Shown: one piece after another, positions 35,180-43,454 of the stretch
How positions within the stretch are numbered: position 1 is the stretch's first letter
How the letters are laid out: each line of letters starts with the position of its first letter
Notes under the pieces: model-generated
What the model was told of the DNA's origin: nothing
Seen by the model: the letters and a program-made list of their open reading frames with translations, nothing else
Databases searched by the model: none
Position numbers and translations under genes: made by a program
NCBI RefSeq assembly: GCF_014859355.1
Contig: NZ_JACUUJ010000001.1
Span: forward strand, 62,001-126,000
DNA from: Yoonia sp.
GTDB lineage: Bacteria; Pseudomonadota; Alphaproteobacteria; Rhodobacterales; Rhodobacteraceae
Direction: 5' to 3'
DNA: 64,000 nt

Positions 35180-36214
35180 ATGACATATGTGCCCGCCGAG
35201 GATCGGTATGAAAAAATGGTGTATCGCCGCTGCGGCGCATCGGGGGTGCAACTGCCTGCCGTGTCGCTGGGTCTGTGGCACAATTTTGGCCACGACACCC
35301 CGCACCAGACAAAGCGCGACATCTGCCGCGCCGCCTTTGACCACGGAATCACGCATTTCGATCTGGCCAACAACTATGGCCCGCCACCCGGTTCAGCAGA
35401 AGAGGCGTTCGGCGCGATCCTTGCAACGGATTTTGCAGGTTATCGGGACGAACTGATCATCAGTTCCAAGGCTGGCTATGGTATGTGGCCAGGCCCTTAT
35501 GGCGAATGGGGCAGCCGGAAATATCTGGTGGCATCCTGCGACCAGTCGCTGAAACGGATGGGGTTGGATTACGTCGATATCTTTTATTCGCACCGCTTTG
35601 ACCCCGACACCCCGCTAGAGGAAACGATGGGCGCGCTGGATTACATCGTACGTTCGGGGCGCGCGCTTTATGCAGGGATTTCATCGTATAATTCCGAACG
35701 CACCCGCGAGGCGGTGGCGATATTGCAAGATCTCGGCACGCCCTGCCTGATCCACCAGCCCAGTTATAACATGCTGAACCGCTGGGTCGAACGTGACGGG
35801 CTGAAACAGACGTTGATTGAATTGGGCATCGGGTCCATCGCCTTTACGCCCCTGGCCCAAGGGATGCTGACCAAGAAATATCTGGGCGGCATCCCCGCCG
35901 ATAGCCGCGCCGCACAGGATAAATCGCTGTTCCCGTCGATGCTGACGGATCGGGCGATTGGCAACATCCGCAAGCTGAACGAACTGGCCGAAAGTCGCGG
36001 GCAAACGCTGGCGCAGATGGCGATTGCATGGGTGTTGCGCGATGGCGGGATCACGACCGCACTGATTGGCGCGTCACGGCCGTCGCAGGTCGTGGATTGT
36101 GTGGGCGCGATCGGCAATCTGGACTTTACGGCCGACGAACTGACGCTGATCGACGAATACGCCGATGAAGAACAGATCAACCTGTGGGCGCAGTCAGCCG
36201 AGCTTGATGCATGA
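35180..36214 (+). CDS. Aldo/keto reductase, YghZ/GPR type
   Basis: 344-residue NADPH-dependent reductase of the subfamily containing E. coli YghZ (L-glyceraldehyde 3-phosphate reductase). Visible residues: Asp and Tyr in HFDLANNYGPPPGSAEEAFG, Lys in IISSKAGYGMWPGPYGEWGS, His in IFYSHRFDPDTPLEET. The WPGPYGEWGS insert is characteristic of the subfamily. Preceded by AGGAGA. The stop overlaps the GH43 start (ATGA), so it belongs with the glycosidase and propeller genes; a role in the metabolism of the released sugar is likely but not shown. Confidence 0.9.
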   Translation: MTYVPAEDRYEKMVYRRCGASGVQLPAVSLGLWHNFGHDTPHQTKRDICRAAFDHGITHFDLANNYGPPPGSAEEAFGAILATDFAGYRDELIISSKAGYGMWPGPYGEWGSRKYLVASCDQSLKRMGLDYVDIFYSHRFDPDTPLEETMGALDYIVRSGRALYAGISSYNSERTREAVAILQDLGTPCLIHQPSYNMLNRWVERDGLKQTLIELGIGSIAFTPLAQGMLTKKYLGGIPADSRAAQDKSLFPSMLTDRAIGNIRKLNELAESRGQTLAQMAIAWVLRDGGITTALIGASRPSQVVDCVGAIGNLDFTADELTLIDEYADEEQINLWAQSAELDA

Positions 36215-37806
36215 TCGTCAACCCGATTTTGCCCGGTTTCAACGCTGATCCGTCGTTTTGCCGGGTGGGGCAGGATTACTATATCGCGGTATCCACATTT
36301 GAATGGTATCCCGGTGTGCAGATTTACCATTCGTGCAATCTGGTGAACTGGGATCTGGTCGCGCGCCCGCTGAACCGTGCGGCGCTGCTGGACATGCGCG
36401 GCAATCCCGACAGTTGCGGGATCTGGGCGCCTTGTCTGAGCCACGCCGATGGTAAGTTCTGGCTGGTTTACACGGATGTCAAACGGCTGGATGGCGCGTT
36501 CAAGGATGCGCATAATTACATCACCTGTTGCGACACGATCAACGGGGATTGGTCAGACCCCTGGTATGTGAACAGTTCCGGTTTCGATCCGTCGCTGTTT
36601 CATGATGACGACGGGCGCAAATATTTCGTGAACATGCAATGGAACCATCGCGGCCCCGGCACGGGCGGCAACCGGGCACATGCATCGTTTGACGGGATTT
36701 TGTTGCAGGAATGGTCGGCGGAACGCGGGCTGTTCGGCCCTGTGCGCAACATTTATGAAGGCACGCCGCGCGGGCTGACCGAGGCGCCGCATATCTTCAA
36801 ACGCAATGGCTATTATTACCTGACCACAGCCGAAGGCGGCACGGGCTATGACCATGCGGTGTCGCTGGCGCGGGCACGCGATATCTGGGGGCCATATGAA
36901 AACCACCCTGACAATCACGTGATCTGTGCTGCCAGAACAGATGGCCCGATCCAGCGCACGGGGCATGGGCAATATGTGGAAACATATTGGGGCCGCCATT
37001 ACCACACCTTTCTGATGGGACGGCCGGTGCAGGGGCCGCATGGCCCGTTTTGCGCGCTGGGTCGCGAAACCGGCTTGGCCGAGGTCGTCTGGCGCGATGA
37101 TTGGCTGTATCTGGTGAACGGCGGGCTGGTGCCCCCGCAAGAGGTGGCAGCCCCCGTTGCGGTGGTGCCGCGTCTGGCGGGGCCTGTCAGGCGGAAACTG
37201 GGCGGCGCGCTGCCGCCGGAATTTCAATGGCTGCGCACGCCAGAGCCGGACCGGATTTTCCGGCTGGAGGATGACGCGCTGGTCCTGATCGGGCGCGAAA
37301 GCATCGGTAGCTGGTTCGAACAGGCGCTGGTGGCCCGCAGGCAGGAACACCACGCCTATGCATCGGAAACCACGGTGGATTTCGCACCAGAAACATATCA
37401 GCAGGCCGCAGGGCTGACGACATACTATAACCGGCATAAATTTCATGCCGCCCTGATCAGCGATGAACCGGGGATTGGGCGTGCGCTGGTGCTGATGTCT
37501 TGTGCGGGCGATTGGCCCGATGGCGCGCTGACATTTCCATGCGCAGCTGTGCCGCTTGCGGATGGCCCTGTTGCGCTGCGTGTCACTGTGGACGGGCCGG
37601 TGCAGCAGTTCTGGTATGCGCTGGGCGATGGCTGGGTGACGTTAGGCCCGCAGCTGGATGCGTCTGTCATCTCTGACGAAGGTGGGCGCGGGGAACATGG
37701 GTCTTTTACCGGGGCGTTTGTGGGCATGGTCGCCTTTGACATCACCGGGCGCGGGCAAGAGGCGCGGTTTGCAAGGTTTGATTATCTGCCGGGGGCGGTC
37801 GGTTGA
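36211..37806 (+). CDS. GH43 glycoside hydrolase (beta-xylosidase / alpha-L-arabinofuranosidase type)
   Basis: Five-bladed-propeller glycosidase, 531 residues. Family 43 catalytic residues are in place: general base D13 in LPGFNADPSF, pKa modulator D126 in SSGFDPSLFHDD, general acid E191 in GLTEAPHIF. After about residue 320 a beta-sandwich domain follows, as in xylan 1,4-beta-xylosidases of this family. No signal peptide, so it should work on short xylo- or arabino-oligosaccharides already in the cytoplasm. It overlaps the aldo/keto reductase by ATGA and the propeller gene by TTGA. No sugar transporter is adjacent. Confidence 0.93.
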   Translation: MIVNPILPGFNADPSFCRVGQDYYIAVSTFEWYPGVQIYHSCNLVNWDLVARPLNRAALLDMRGNPDSCGIWAPCLSHADGKFWLVYTDVKRLDGAFKDAHNYITCCDTINGDWSDPWYVNSSGFDPSLFHDDDGRKYFVNMQWNHRGPGTGGNRAHASFDGILLQEWSAERGLFGPVRNIYEGTPRGLTEAPHIFKRNGYYYLTTAEGGTGYDHAVSLARARDIWGPYENHPDNHVICAARTDGPIQRTGHGQYVETYWGRHYHTFLMGRPVQGPHGPFCALGRETGLAEVVWRDDWLYLVNGGLVPPQEVAAPVAVVPRLAGPVRRKLGGALPPEFQWLRTPEPDRIFRLEDDALVLIGRESIGSWFEQALVARRQEHHAYASETTVDFAPETYQQAAGLTTYYNRHKFHAALISDEPGIGRALVLMSCAGDWPDGALTFPCAAVPLADGPVALRVTVDGPVQQFWYALGDGWVTLGPQLDASVISDEGGRGEHGSFTGAFVGMVAFDITGRGQEARFARFDYLPGAVG

Positions 37807-38633
37807 AACCCACCTTACGCAGCCAGCTTTGCACCTATGACCTTGCCGATGGGGCGGTCAGGATCGTTCTGGATCACGCGGGCCATATCGAGGCACCGAA
37901 CTGGCACCCGGATGGTTATCTGGTGGTGAACGGCGATGGGCGGCTTTACCGTGTGCCGCTGGATGCGCCGGAACTGGTGCCGATCGACACCGGCTTTGCC
38001 ATTGCCTGTAATAACGATCACGGGGTGTCGCCCGATGGCACCCGGCTGGTGATCAGCGACAAAAGCCGGACGCAGGGCAGTTGCATTTATACGCTGCCCA
38101 TTGCGGGCGGTGTGCCGCGGCGTGTCACGGGTGCGGTGCCGTCCTATTGGCACGGCTGGTCGCCTGATGGGCTAATGCTGGCCTATGTGGGCCGACGGGA
38201 CGGGCGGTTCGTGCTGTTGACCTGTCCGGTGGACGGCGGGGCAGAGGTTTGCCTGACCGACGCCTTTGATCACGTTGACGGGCCGGATTACACACCGGAT
38301 GGCGCGTGGATCTGGTTTAACGGGGAACGCGACGGCGCGGTTGATTTGTGGCGGGTCAGGCCCGATGGCACAGACTTGCAACAGAAGACCGATGACGCTG
38401 CGGTCAACTGGTTCCCGCATCCGTCACCTGATGGGGCGCATGTGCTGTATCTGGCCTATCCGGCGGGTACGGCGGGCCACCCCGGCGGTTTGGACGTGGC
38501 GCTGCGCCTGAAGCCTGCAGGGGGTGGACCTGCGAAGACCCTGACGCGCCTTTACGGCGGGCAGGGCACGATCAATGTGCCCTGCTGGTCGCCCGACAGC
38601 CGCGCGTTTGCCTTTGTGCGGTTTGTGCCCTGA
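37803..38633 (+). CDS. Cytoplasmic TolB-like beta-propeller protein (PD40 repeats)
   Basis: 276 residues made almost wholly of WD40-like/PD40 repeats, each with a PDG turn: [64 protein letters not shown]. It resembles the propeller half of TolB or the oligogalacturonide-lyase-like propellers. There is no signal peptide, so it is not the Tol-Pal periplasmic TolB. The start is probably the TTG at 37803, which overlaps the GH43 stop (TTGA). Coupling suggests it works with the glycosidase, possibly binding or cleaving the same polymer; no catalytic site is evident. Confidence 0.82.
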   Translation: MKPTLRSQLCTYDLADGAVRIVLDHAGHIEAPNWHPDGYLVVNGDGRLYRVPLDAPELVPIDTGFAIACNNDHGVSPDGTRLVISDKSRTQGSCIYTLPIAGGVPRRVTGAVPSYWHGWSPDGLMLAYVGRRDGRFVLLTCPVDGGAEVCLTDAFDHVDGPDYTPDGAWIWFNGERDGAVDLWRVRPDGTDLQQKTDDAAVNWFPHPSPDGAHVLYLAYPAGTAGHPGGLDVALRLKPAGGGPAKTLTRLYGGQGTINVPCWSPDSRAFAFVRFVP

Positions 38634-38694
38634 AGGGGTTTACTTTTTCGTCATCTGTCGGCTTTTCTGCCGCACAGGTTCAAAAGGAGCGGAT

Positions 38695-39288
38695 GTGCGC
38701 AGATTTCCGGTTGCCAAGGCGGGACAGGTGATTGGCCTGTTGGGCGGGTCGTTTGATCCGCCGCACAGGGGGCATGTGCATATCACCAAAGAGGCGCTAA
38801 AGCGGTTCGGGCTGGATCATGTCTGGTGGCTGGTCAGTCCCGGCAACCCGCTCAAGCGAAATGGCCCAGCGCCTTTGGCGGACCGGATGCAGGCCGCGCG
38901 TGTGCTGATGGACCATCCGCGCGTGACCATCACGGATATCGAGGCGCAGCTTGGCACCCGTTACACAGCGCAAACGCTTGTGGCCCTGCGCCGCAGATTT
39001 CCCGGCGTGCGGTTTGTCTGGTTGATGGGGGCTGATAATCTGGCACAGTTCCACCGCTGGCAGGACTGGCGCTGGATCATGGATAACGTGCCGGTGGGTG
39101 TGATCGCGCGCCCCGGCGATCGGATATCTGCGCGGCTGTCCAAGACGGCAAAAGTTTATCAATCTGCCCGTCTGCCCGGTCGGGCCAGTCACATTCTGGG
39201 GCAGGTGCGCCCGCCGGGCTGGTGTTTTGTCAATCTGCCAATGTCAGGGCAATCGTCATCGGCGATCCGGGCAAGGGGGGAATGGTAA
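38695..39288 (+). CDS. nadD: Nicotinate-nucleotide adenylyltransferase
   Basis: Converts nicotinate mononucleotide to deamido-NAD using ATP. 197 residues. The phosphate-binding motif is [17 protein letters not shown], the middle has [11 protein letters not shown], and the C-terminal signature is [11 protein letters not shown]. The GTG at 38695 is the start because AAGGAG lies 6 bases before it and the family starts here; the open frame continues upstream inside the propeller gene. The stop shares one base with the dacB start (TAATG). Confidence 0.95.
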   Translation: MRRFPVAKAGQVIGLLGGSFDPPHRGHVHITKEALKRFGLDHVWWLVSPGNPLKRNGPAPLADRMQAARVLMDHPRVTITDIEAQLGTRYTAQTLVALRRRFPGVRFVWLMGADNLAQFHRWQDWRWIMDNVPVGVIARPGDRISARLSKTAKVYQSARLPGRASHILGQVRPPGWCFVNLPMSGQSSSAIRARGEW

Positions 39289-40745
39289 TGCGGCTGTCAA
39301 GGCGTGCGATGCTAGCAGGGGCGGGGGCCACACTGGCGACGGGGGCTTGGGCTGATGCGCCGCTGACGTCGCTGCGGCCGCGCGCGCGGGTCGCATTTGC
39401 AAACCCGTCAGAACGGATGATCGCGGCAGCGGGGCTGTCTGACAAGGTTGGGTTCGTCATTGCAGATGCAAGAACCGGGAACATACTGGACAGCGTAGCC
39501 CCTGACCGGCTGCACCCGCCGGCCAGCGTGACAAAAGCGGTCACGGCGTTCTATGCGCTTCGGTCTTTAGGGGCCGGGTATCGGTTTGAAACACGTGTTT
39601 TTGCCGATGGACAGATAAAAAACGGTATTTTGCATGGTAATTTGATCCTGGCGGGTGGCGGTGACCCTAATTTGCAAACCGATGATCTGGCGGCACTTGC
39701 CGCTGATCTGAAAAAAAGCGGGCTGACCGAAGTGCGCGGCGATTTCCTTGTCTGGGACAAGGCGCTGGTGCATCTGGATGTGATCGACCGCACCCAATTG
39801 GACCATGTGGGGTATAATCCGTCCATTGGCGGGCTGAACCTGAATTTCAACCGCGTGCATTTTGAATGGAAACAACAGGGCGCGGATTTCATCACGACCT
39901 TGGATGCCCGCAGTGAAAATTTCCGGCCTGCTGTCACAACTGCAAAAGTGCGCATCGTGGACCGGGCGGTGCCGGTGTTTACTTATCGCGCGGGGCAGGG
40001 CGTTGACGAATGGACCGTGGCGCGCGCGGCCCTGAATGCAGAAGGGTCGCGCTGGCTGCCGGTGCGCAACCCCGCGCTTTATGCGGGCGAGGTGTTTGCA
40101 ACCTTTGCCCGGTCGCAGGGGATTGTTTTGAAATACCCGCGCAAGCAAGAGCAAGCGCCGCAGGGTAATGTGCTGGCCCGTTTCCAAAGCGCGCCGCTGC
40201 CCGATATGCTGCGCGGTATGTTGCGCTATTCGACCAACATCACTGCCGAGGCTGTCGGCCTGTCTGCGACCCAAGCACTGACGGGGCAAAAACGCGATTT
40301 GCAGGCATCAGCGCAAGGAATGGCGCGTTGGGCGCAACCTTGGATGGGGGGGGCGCCGTTTTTTGCGGATCATTCAGGTTTGGGTGATATGTCACGGCTG
40401 TCAGCGGCGGACATGGTGGCGATGCTGCGTGCCGATGATGTGCAACGCACGCTGTTGCCCTTGCTGCGGACGATCCCCTTGGTTGATGCGCAAGGGCGCA
40501 CCTTGCCGGGACCAAAAGCCGAAATCAGGGCCAAGACCGGCACACTGAATTTCGTCTCGGCGCTTGCCGGGTATCTGCGCCGTGATGATGGCCGCGATCT
40601 GGCCTTTGCATTTTTTGCGGCAGATATGGATGCGCGAAAGGCGGGCAAGCGCAGCGGCGAGGAAACGCCGCGCGGTGCGCGTGGGTGGAATACGCAGGCA
40701 CGACGGTTGCAACAACAATTGTTGCAGCATTGGGCCGCGGCCTAG
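39288..40745 (+). CDS. dacB: D-alanyl-D-alanine carboxypeptidase/endopeptidase (PBP4, DacB family)
   Basis: Class C penicillin-binding protein (peptidase S13) that trims or cleaves peptidoglycan cross-links in the periplasm. 485 residues. A signal with twin arginines ([20 protein letters not shown]) suggests Tat export. Active-site motifs: SxxK in PASVTKAVTAF, SxN in YSTNITAEA, KTG in RAKTGTLNFVSA. The long insert between the first two motifs is typical of PBP4. The start at 39288 overlaps the nadD stop by one base; an ATG at 39282 is the alternative. Confidence 0.93.
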   Translation: MRLSRRAMLAGAGATLATGAWADAPLTSLRPRARVAFANPSERMIAAAGLSDKVGFVIADARTGNILDSVAPDRLHPPASVTKAVTAFYALRSLGAGYRFETRVFADGQIKNGILHGNLILAGGGDPNLQTDDLAALAADLKKSGLTEVRGDFLVWDKALVHLDVIDRTQLDHVGYNPSIGGLNLNFNRVHFEWKQQGADFITTLDARSENFRPAVTTAKVRIVDRAVPVFTYRAGQGVDEWTVARAALNAEGSRWLPVRNPALYAGEVFATFARSQGIVLKYPRKQEQAPQGNVLARFQSAPLPDMLRGMLRYSTNITAEAVGLSATQALTGQKRDLQASAQGMARWAQPWMGGAPFFADHSGLGDMSRLSAADMVAMLRADDVQRTLLPLLRTIPLVDAQGRTLPGPKAEIRAKTGTLNFVSALAGYLRRDDGRDLAFAFFAADMDARKAGKRSGEETPRGARGWNTQARRLQQQLLQHWAAA

Positions 40746-40747
40746 GG

Positions 40748-41167
40748 TTAAAGCGTCATGTGCCGCGCGCGTGCGCCGCGTTCGATGGCGGCGGCATGCA
40801 GGCGGTCAAGTTCCAATTCGTCACGGACTTCTTGCAGCATGCGCGCCTCTGTTCCTTCGATCCGGCCATCGGCGGCGGCCACATCGCACGACAGCGCATA
40901 GGCCGTTTCATAAAGCCGTTGTGGCAAAGCGGCACGGATCAGCCCGAACAGCGCCTCTAACCCGTCTTCCTGTTCCAGCAGATCGAACACCATTTGTGAA
41001 ATGCGCGGCAGGCGTTCGGCATCGTATCCGCTGAAAACGGGCAGGTTGTTGATGGCATTGCTCATCTTGACCAGTTCCGATGTGCGGATCTGTTCATCAG
41101 AGGCTGACACGGCGATCATCAACGCGCAAAGCGCATCCTGAGCTGTCATGGGGGCGTCGTCGATCAT
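40748..41167 (-). CDS. TerB-like (tellurite-resistance domain) protein
   Basis: All-helical protein of 139 residues matching the TerB/DjlA-N fold: DALCALMIAVSASDEQIRTS near the start, LPQRLYETAYALSCDVAAAD in the centre, and EGTEARMLQEVRDELEL. The paired acidic EF-hand-like turns (ASDEQI, AADGRIEG) are the usual metal-binding loops. No other ter genes are present, so a tellurite role should not be assumed. Its stop lies two bases from the dacB stop on the other strand. Confidence 0.85.
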   Translation of the reverse strand: MIDDAPMTAQDALCALMIAVSASDEQIRTSELVKMSNAINNLPVFSGYDAERLPRISQMVFDLLEQEDGLEALFGLIRAALPQRLYETAYALSCDVAAADGRIEGTEARMLQEVRDELELDRLHAAAIERGARARHMTL

Positions 41168-41277
41168 GGTTTGTCCTTTGCTTTAAGCACCCGTTTATTG
41201 ACGCCTTGCCGCTCTCGCAATAGGGAGTGCGCAATGCGGGTGCCATTGGGGGGCCCGATGGCTGGATGAGACTTAAG

Positions 41278-42849
41278 ATGAGCAAACTGCGTGACGCTGC
41301 GATGACGTCCAAGGCATGGCCCTTTGAAGAAGCGCGCCGTGTGCTCAAACGCTATGAAAAGAAAGCCCCTGAAAAGGGTTATGTCCTGTTTGAAACCGGC
41401 TATGGCCCGTCAGGCCTGCCGCATATCGGCACGTTTGGAGAGGTCAGCCGCACCACGATGGTGCGCCGCGCGTTCGAGATTATTTCGGATATCCCCACGA
41501 AATTGCTGTGTTTTTCCGATGATATGGACGGGATGCGCAAGATCCCCGGCAATGTGCCCGACCCTGCCGCGCTGGAACCGTTCATGCAAAAGCCGCTGAC
41601 ATCGGTGCCTGATCCGTTTGGCACGCATGGCAGCTTTGGCGACCATATGAATGCGCGGTTGAACAATTTTCTGGATACTTTCGGGTTCGCATATGAATTC
41701 GCATCGTCCACTGAATATTACCGGTCCGGCAAGATGGATGCGATTCTGCTGAAGGCGGCGGAAAAGTACGACGCGCTGATGGCGATCATGCTGAAATCCC
41801 TGCGCGAGGAACGCCAGCAGACCTATTCGATCTTTCTGCCGCTCAGCCCGACAACGGGGCAGGTGCTGTATGTGCCGATGAAGCAGGTGACAAAGGACGG
41901 CATGATCACATTCGACGATGTGGACGGGACAGAGGTGACGGTGCCGGTGACGGGCGGGAACTGCAAACTGCAATGGAAACCTGATTTCGGTGCGCGCTGG
42001 GCGGCGCTGGATGTGGATTTCGAAATGTATGGCAAGGACCATGCGACGAACACCCCGATTTATGATGGCATCTGCCGCGTGTTGGGTGGGCGTCCGCCGG
42101 AACATTTCACCTATGAGTTGTTCCTTGATGCTGATGGGCGCAAGATTTCCAAGACATCCGGCAACGGCCTGACGATTGATGAATGGCTGAGCTATGCATC
42201 AACCGAGAGCCTGTCATATTTCATGTATCTGAAACCCAAGACGGCCAAGCGGATGCACTTTGACGTGATCCCCAAGGCAGTGGATGAATATCACCAGCAG
42301 TTGCGCGCCTATCCCGATCAGGACGTAACCGCGCGGTTGAACAACCCGGTGTTTCACATTCACGGGCATGATGTGCCCGCGTCCGACATGGTTGTGCCAT
42401 TCGCGATGCTGCTGAACCTTGCGTCTGTTTCGGGGGCCGAGGACAAGGCAACGCTCTGGGGCTTTATCCAGCGTTATGCGCCTGATGCATCGCCAGCGGC
42501 CAACCCGCAGATGGATCAGGCGGCAGGGTTTGCTGTGCGCTATTACAATGACTTTGTGAAACCGGCCAAGGTTTACCGTGCGCCCAGTGAACAGGAACGC
42601 GCCGCGATGGCCGATCTGGCCGCGCGGTTGCAGGTCTGGGATGGCGGGCTGGATGCCGAAGCGTTGCAGACGATGGTGTTTGCCGTGGGCAAGGACCATG
42701 CGTTTGATCCGTTGCGCAACTGGTTCACCGCGCTTTACGAGGTGCTGCTGGGCGCATCGCAAGGGCCGCGCTTTGGCGGGTTTATCGCGCTTTACGGTGT
42801 CGATGAAACCATCGCCCTGATCAACGCACGGCTGGCCAGCGCGGACTAA
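41278..42849 (+). CDS. lysS: Lysyl-tRNA synthetase, class I
   Basis: Class I LysRS, the archaeal-type enzyme found in most alphaproteobacteria in place of the class II form. 523 residues. HIGH motif as PHIG at residues 48-51 in [16 protein letters not shown]; the KMSKS equivalent is KISKTSGN near residue 289. The start at 41278 ([20 protein letters not shown]) matches the family's usual beginning; the frame is open to a GTG at 41227 without similarity. Monocistronic. Confidence 0.96.
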   Translation: MSKLRDAAMTSKAWPFEEARRVLKRYEKKAPEKGYVLFETGYGPSGLPHIGTFGEVSRTTMVRRAFEIISDIPTKLLCFSDDMDGMRKIPGNVPDPAALEPFMQKPLTSVPDPFGTHGSFGDHMNARLNNFLDTFGFAYEFASSTEYYRSGKMDAILLKAAEKYDALMAIMLKSLREERQQTYSIFLPLSPTTGQVLYVPMKQVTKDGMITFDDVDGTEVTVPVTGGNCKLQWKPDFGARWAALDVDFEMYGKDHATNTPIYDGICRVLGGRPPEHFTYELFLDADGRKISKTSGNGLTIDEWLSYASTESLSYFMYLKPKTAKRMHFDVIPKAVDEYHQQLRAYPDQDVTARLNNPVFHIHGHDVPASDMVVPFAMLLNLASVSGAEDKATLWGFIQRYAPDASPAANPQMDQAAGFAVRYYNDFVKPAKVYRAPSEQERAAMADLAARLQVWDGGLDAEALQTMVFAVGKDHAFDPLRNWFTALYEVLLGASQGPRFGGFIALYGVDETIALINARLASAD

Positions 42850-42921
42850 CTGCGCAAAAGAAATGAAACTGGACCGCTGTTTCCTGCGTATCTTAATCAC
42901 AAGAACACAGGAGACAGCGAT

Positions 42922-43326
42922 ATGGGACGGATTTTTGCAGCGGTTTTCGGGCTTTTCCTGACGGTGATGCCCGTCCTGGCGCAGGATGCACGCGCCATCG
43001 AAAATGTGATCGGCAGCCAGCTAGAGGCGTTCAATGACCGCGATGTGGCGCAGGCCTGGACCTATGCCAGCCCCAATATTCAGCGCCTGTTTGGTGATCC
43101 GGGCAATTTTGGCATGATGGTGCAGCGCGGGTATCCCATGGTGTGGGATAATGCCGATGTGCGGTATCTGGACCTGCGCAAGATTGCGGGCAACCTGTGG
43201 CAAAAGGTGATGATCCGCGATGCCAACGGTGGCTTGCACCTGCTGGATTACCAGATGATAGAAACCGAAAATGGCTGGCAAATCAATGGTGTGCAATTAT
43301 TGCCTGCGCCAGATGTGGGGGCCTGA
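42922..43326 (+). CDS. Exported DUF4864 protein
   Basis: 134 residues with a Sec signal peptide (about residues 1-20, ending PVLAQD). The mature part is a small alpha/beta NTF2-like domain: IENVIGSQLEAFNDRDVAQA, then WTYASPNIQRLFGDPGNFGM, matching DUF4864. Function unknown; periplasmic. Preceded by AGGAGA. A REP-like palindrome begins three bases after the stop. Confidence 0.85.
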   Translation: MGRIFAAVFGLFLTVMPVLAQDARAIENVIGSQLEAFNDRDVAQAWTYASPNIQRLFGDPGNFGMMVQRGYPMVWDNADVRYLDLRKIAGNLWQKVMIRDANGGLHLLDYQMIETENGWQINGVQLLPAPDVGA

Positions 43327-43328
43327 AG

Positions 43329-43354
43329 GTAGGGCGGGTTGAAACCCACCCTAC
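43329..43354. repeat. REP-like palindrome after the DUF4864 gene
   Basis: GTAGGGCGGGTT (43329-43340) pairs with 43343-43354 over 12 positions with one C-A mismatch. A near copy of its right half (18 of 19 bases) lies at 37801-37819. The form (GC-rich, intergenic, directly after a stop) is that of repetitive extragenic palindromes common in roseobacters. It may also protect the mRNA 3' end. Confidence 0.65.
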
Positions 43355-43366
43355 GTGTTGCGTCGG

Positions 43367-43381
43367 GCACCGTGACGGTGC
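43367..43381. repeat. Short hairpin GCACCG/CGGTGC
   Basis: Perfect 6-bp stem with a 3-base loop just after the REP-like palindrome. No T run follows directly; it may assist termination of the DUF4864 transcript. Confidence 0.4.
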
Positions 43382-43411
43382 TGTCAGGCTGAATTCAGGC
43401 TTTTGATCTAT

Positions 43412-43446
43412 CCCTTTGGCCAGCGACGTATCTGGCTGCCAAAGGG
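43412..43446 (+). promoter_or_regulatory. Leader hairpin that would mask the ribosome-binding site of the beta-helix gene
   Basis: CCCTTTGGC (43412-43420) is the exact complement of 43438-43446, and the inner CAG (43421-43423) can pair with CTG (43432-43434). The right arm contains the Shine-Dalgarno AAAGGGG (43441-43447), seven bases before the ATG at 43455. In the folded form the ribosome-binding site is paired, suggesting translational control. Confidence 0.55.
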
Positions 43447-43454
43447 GTTTATGC

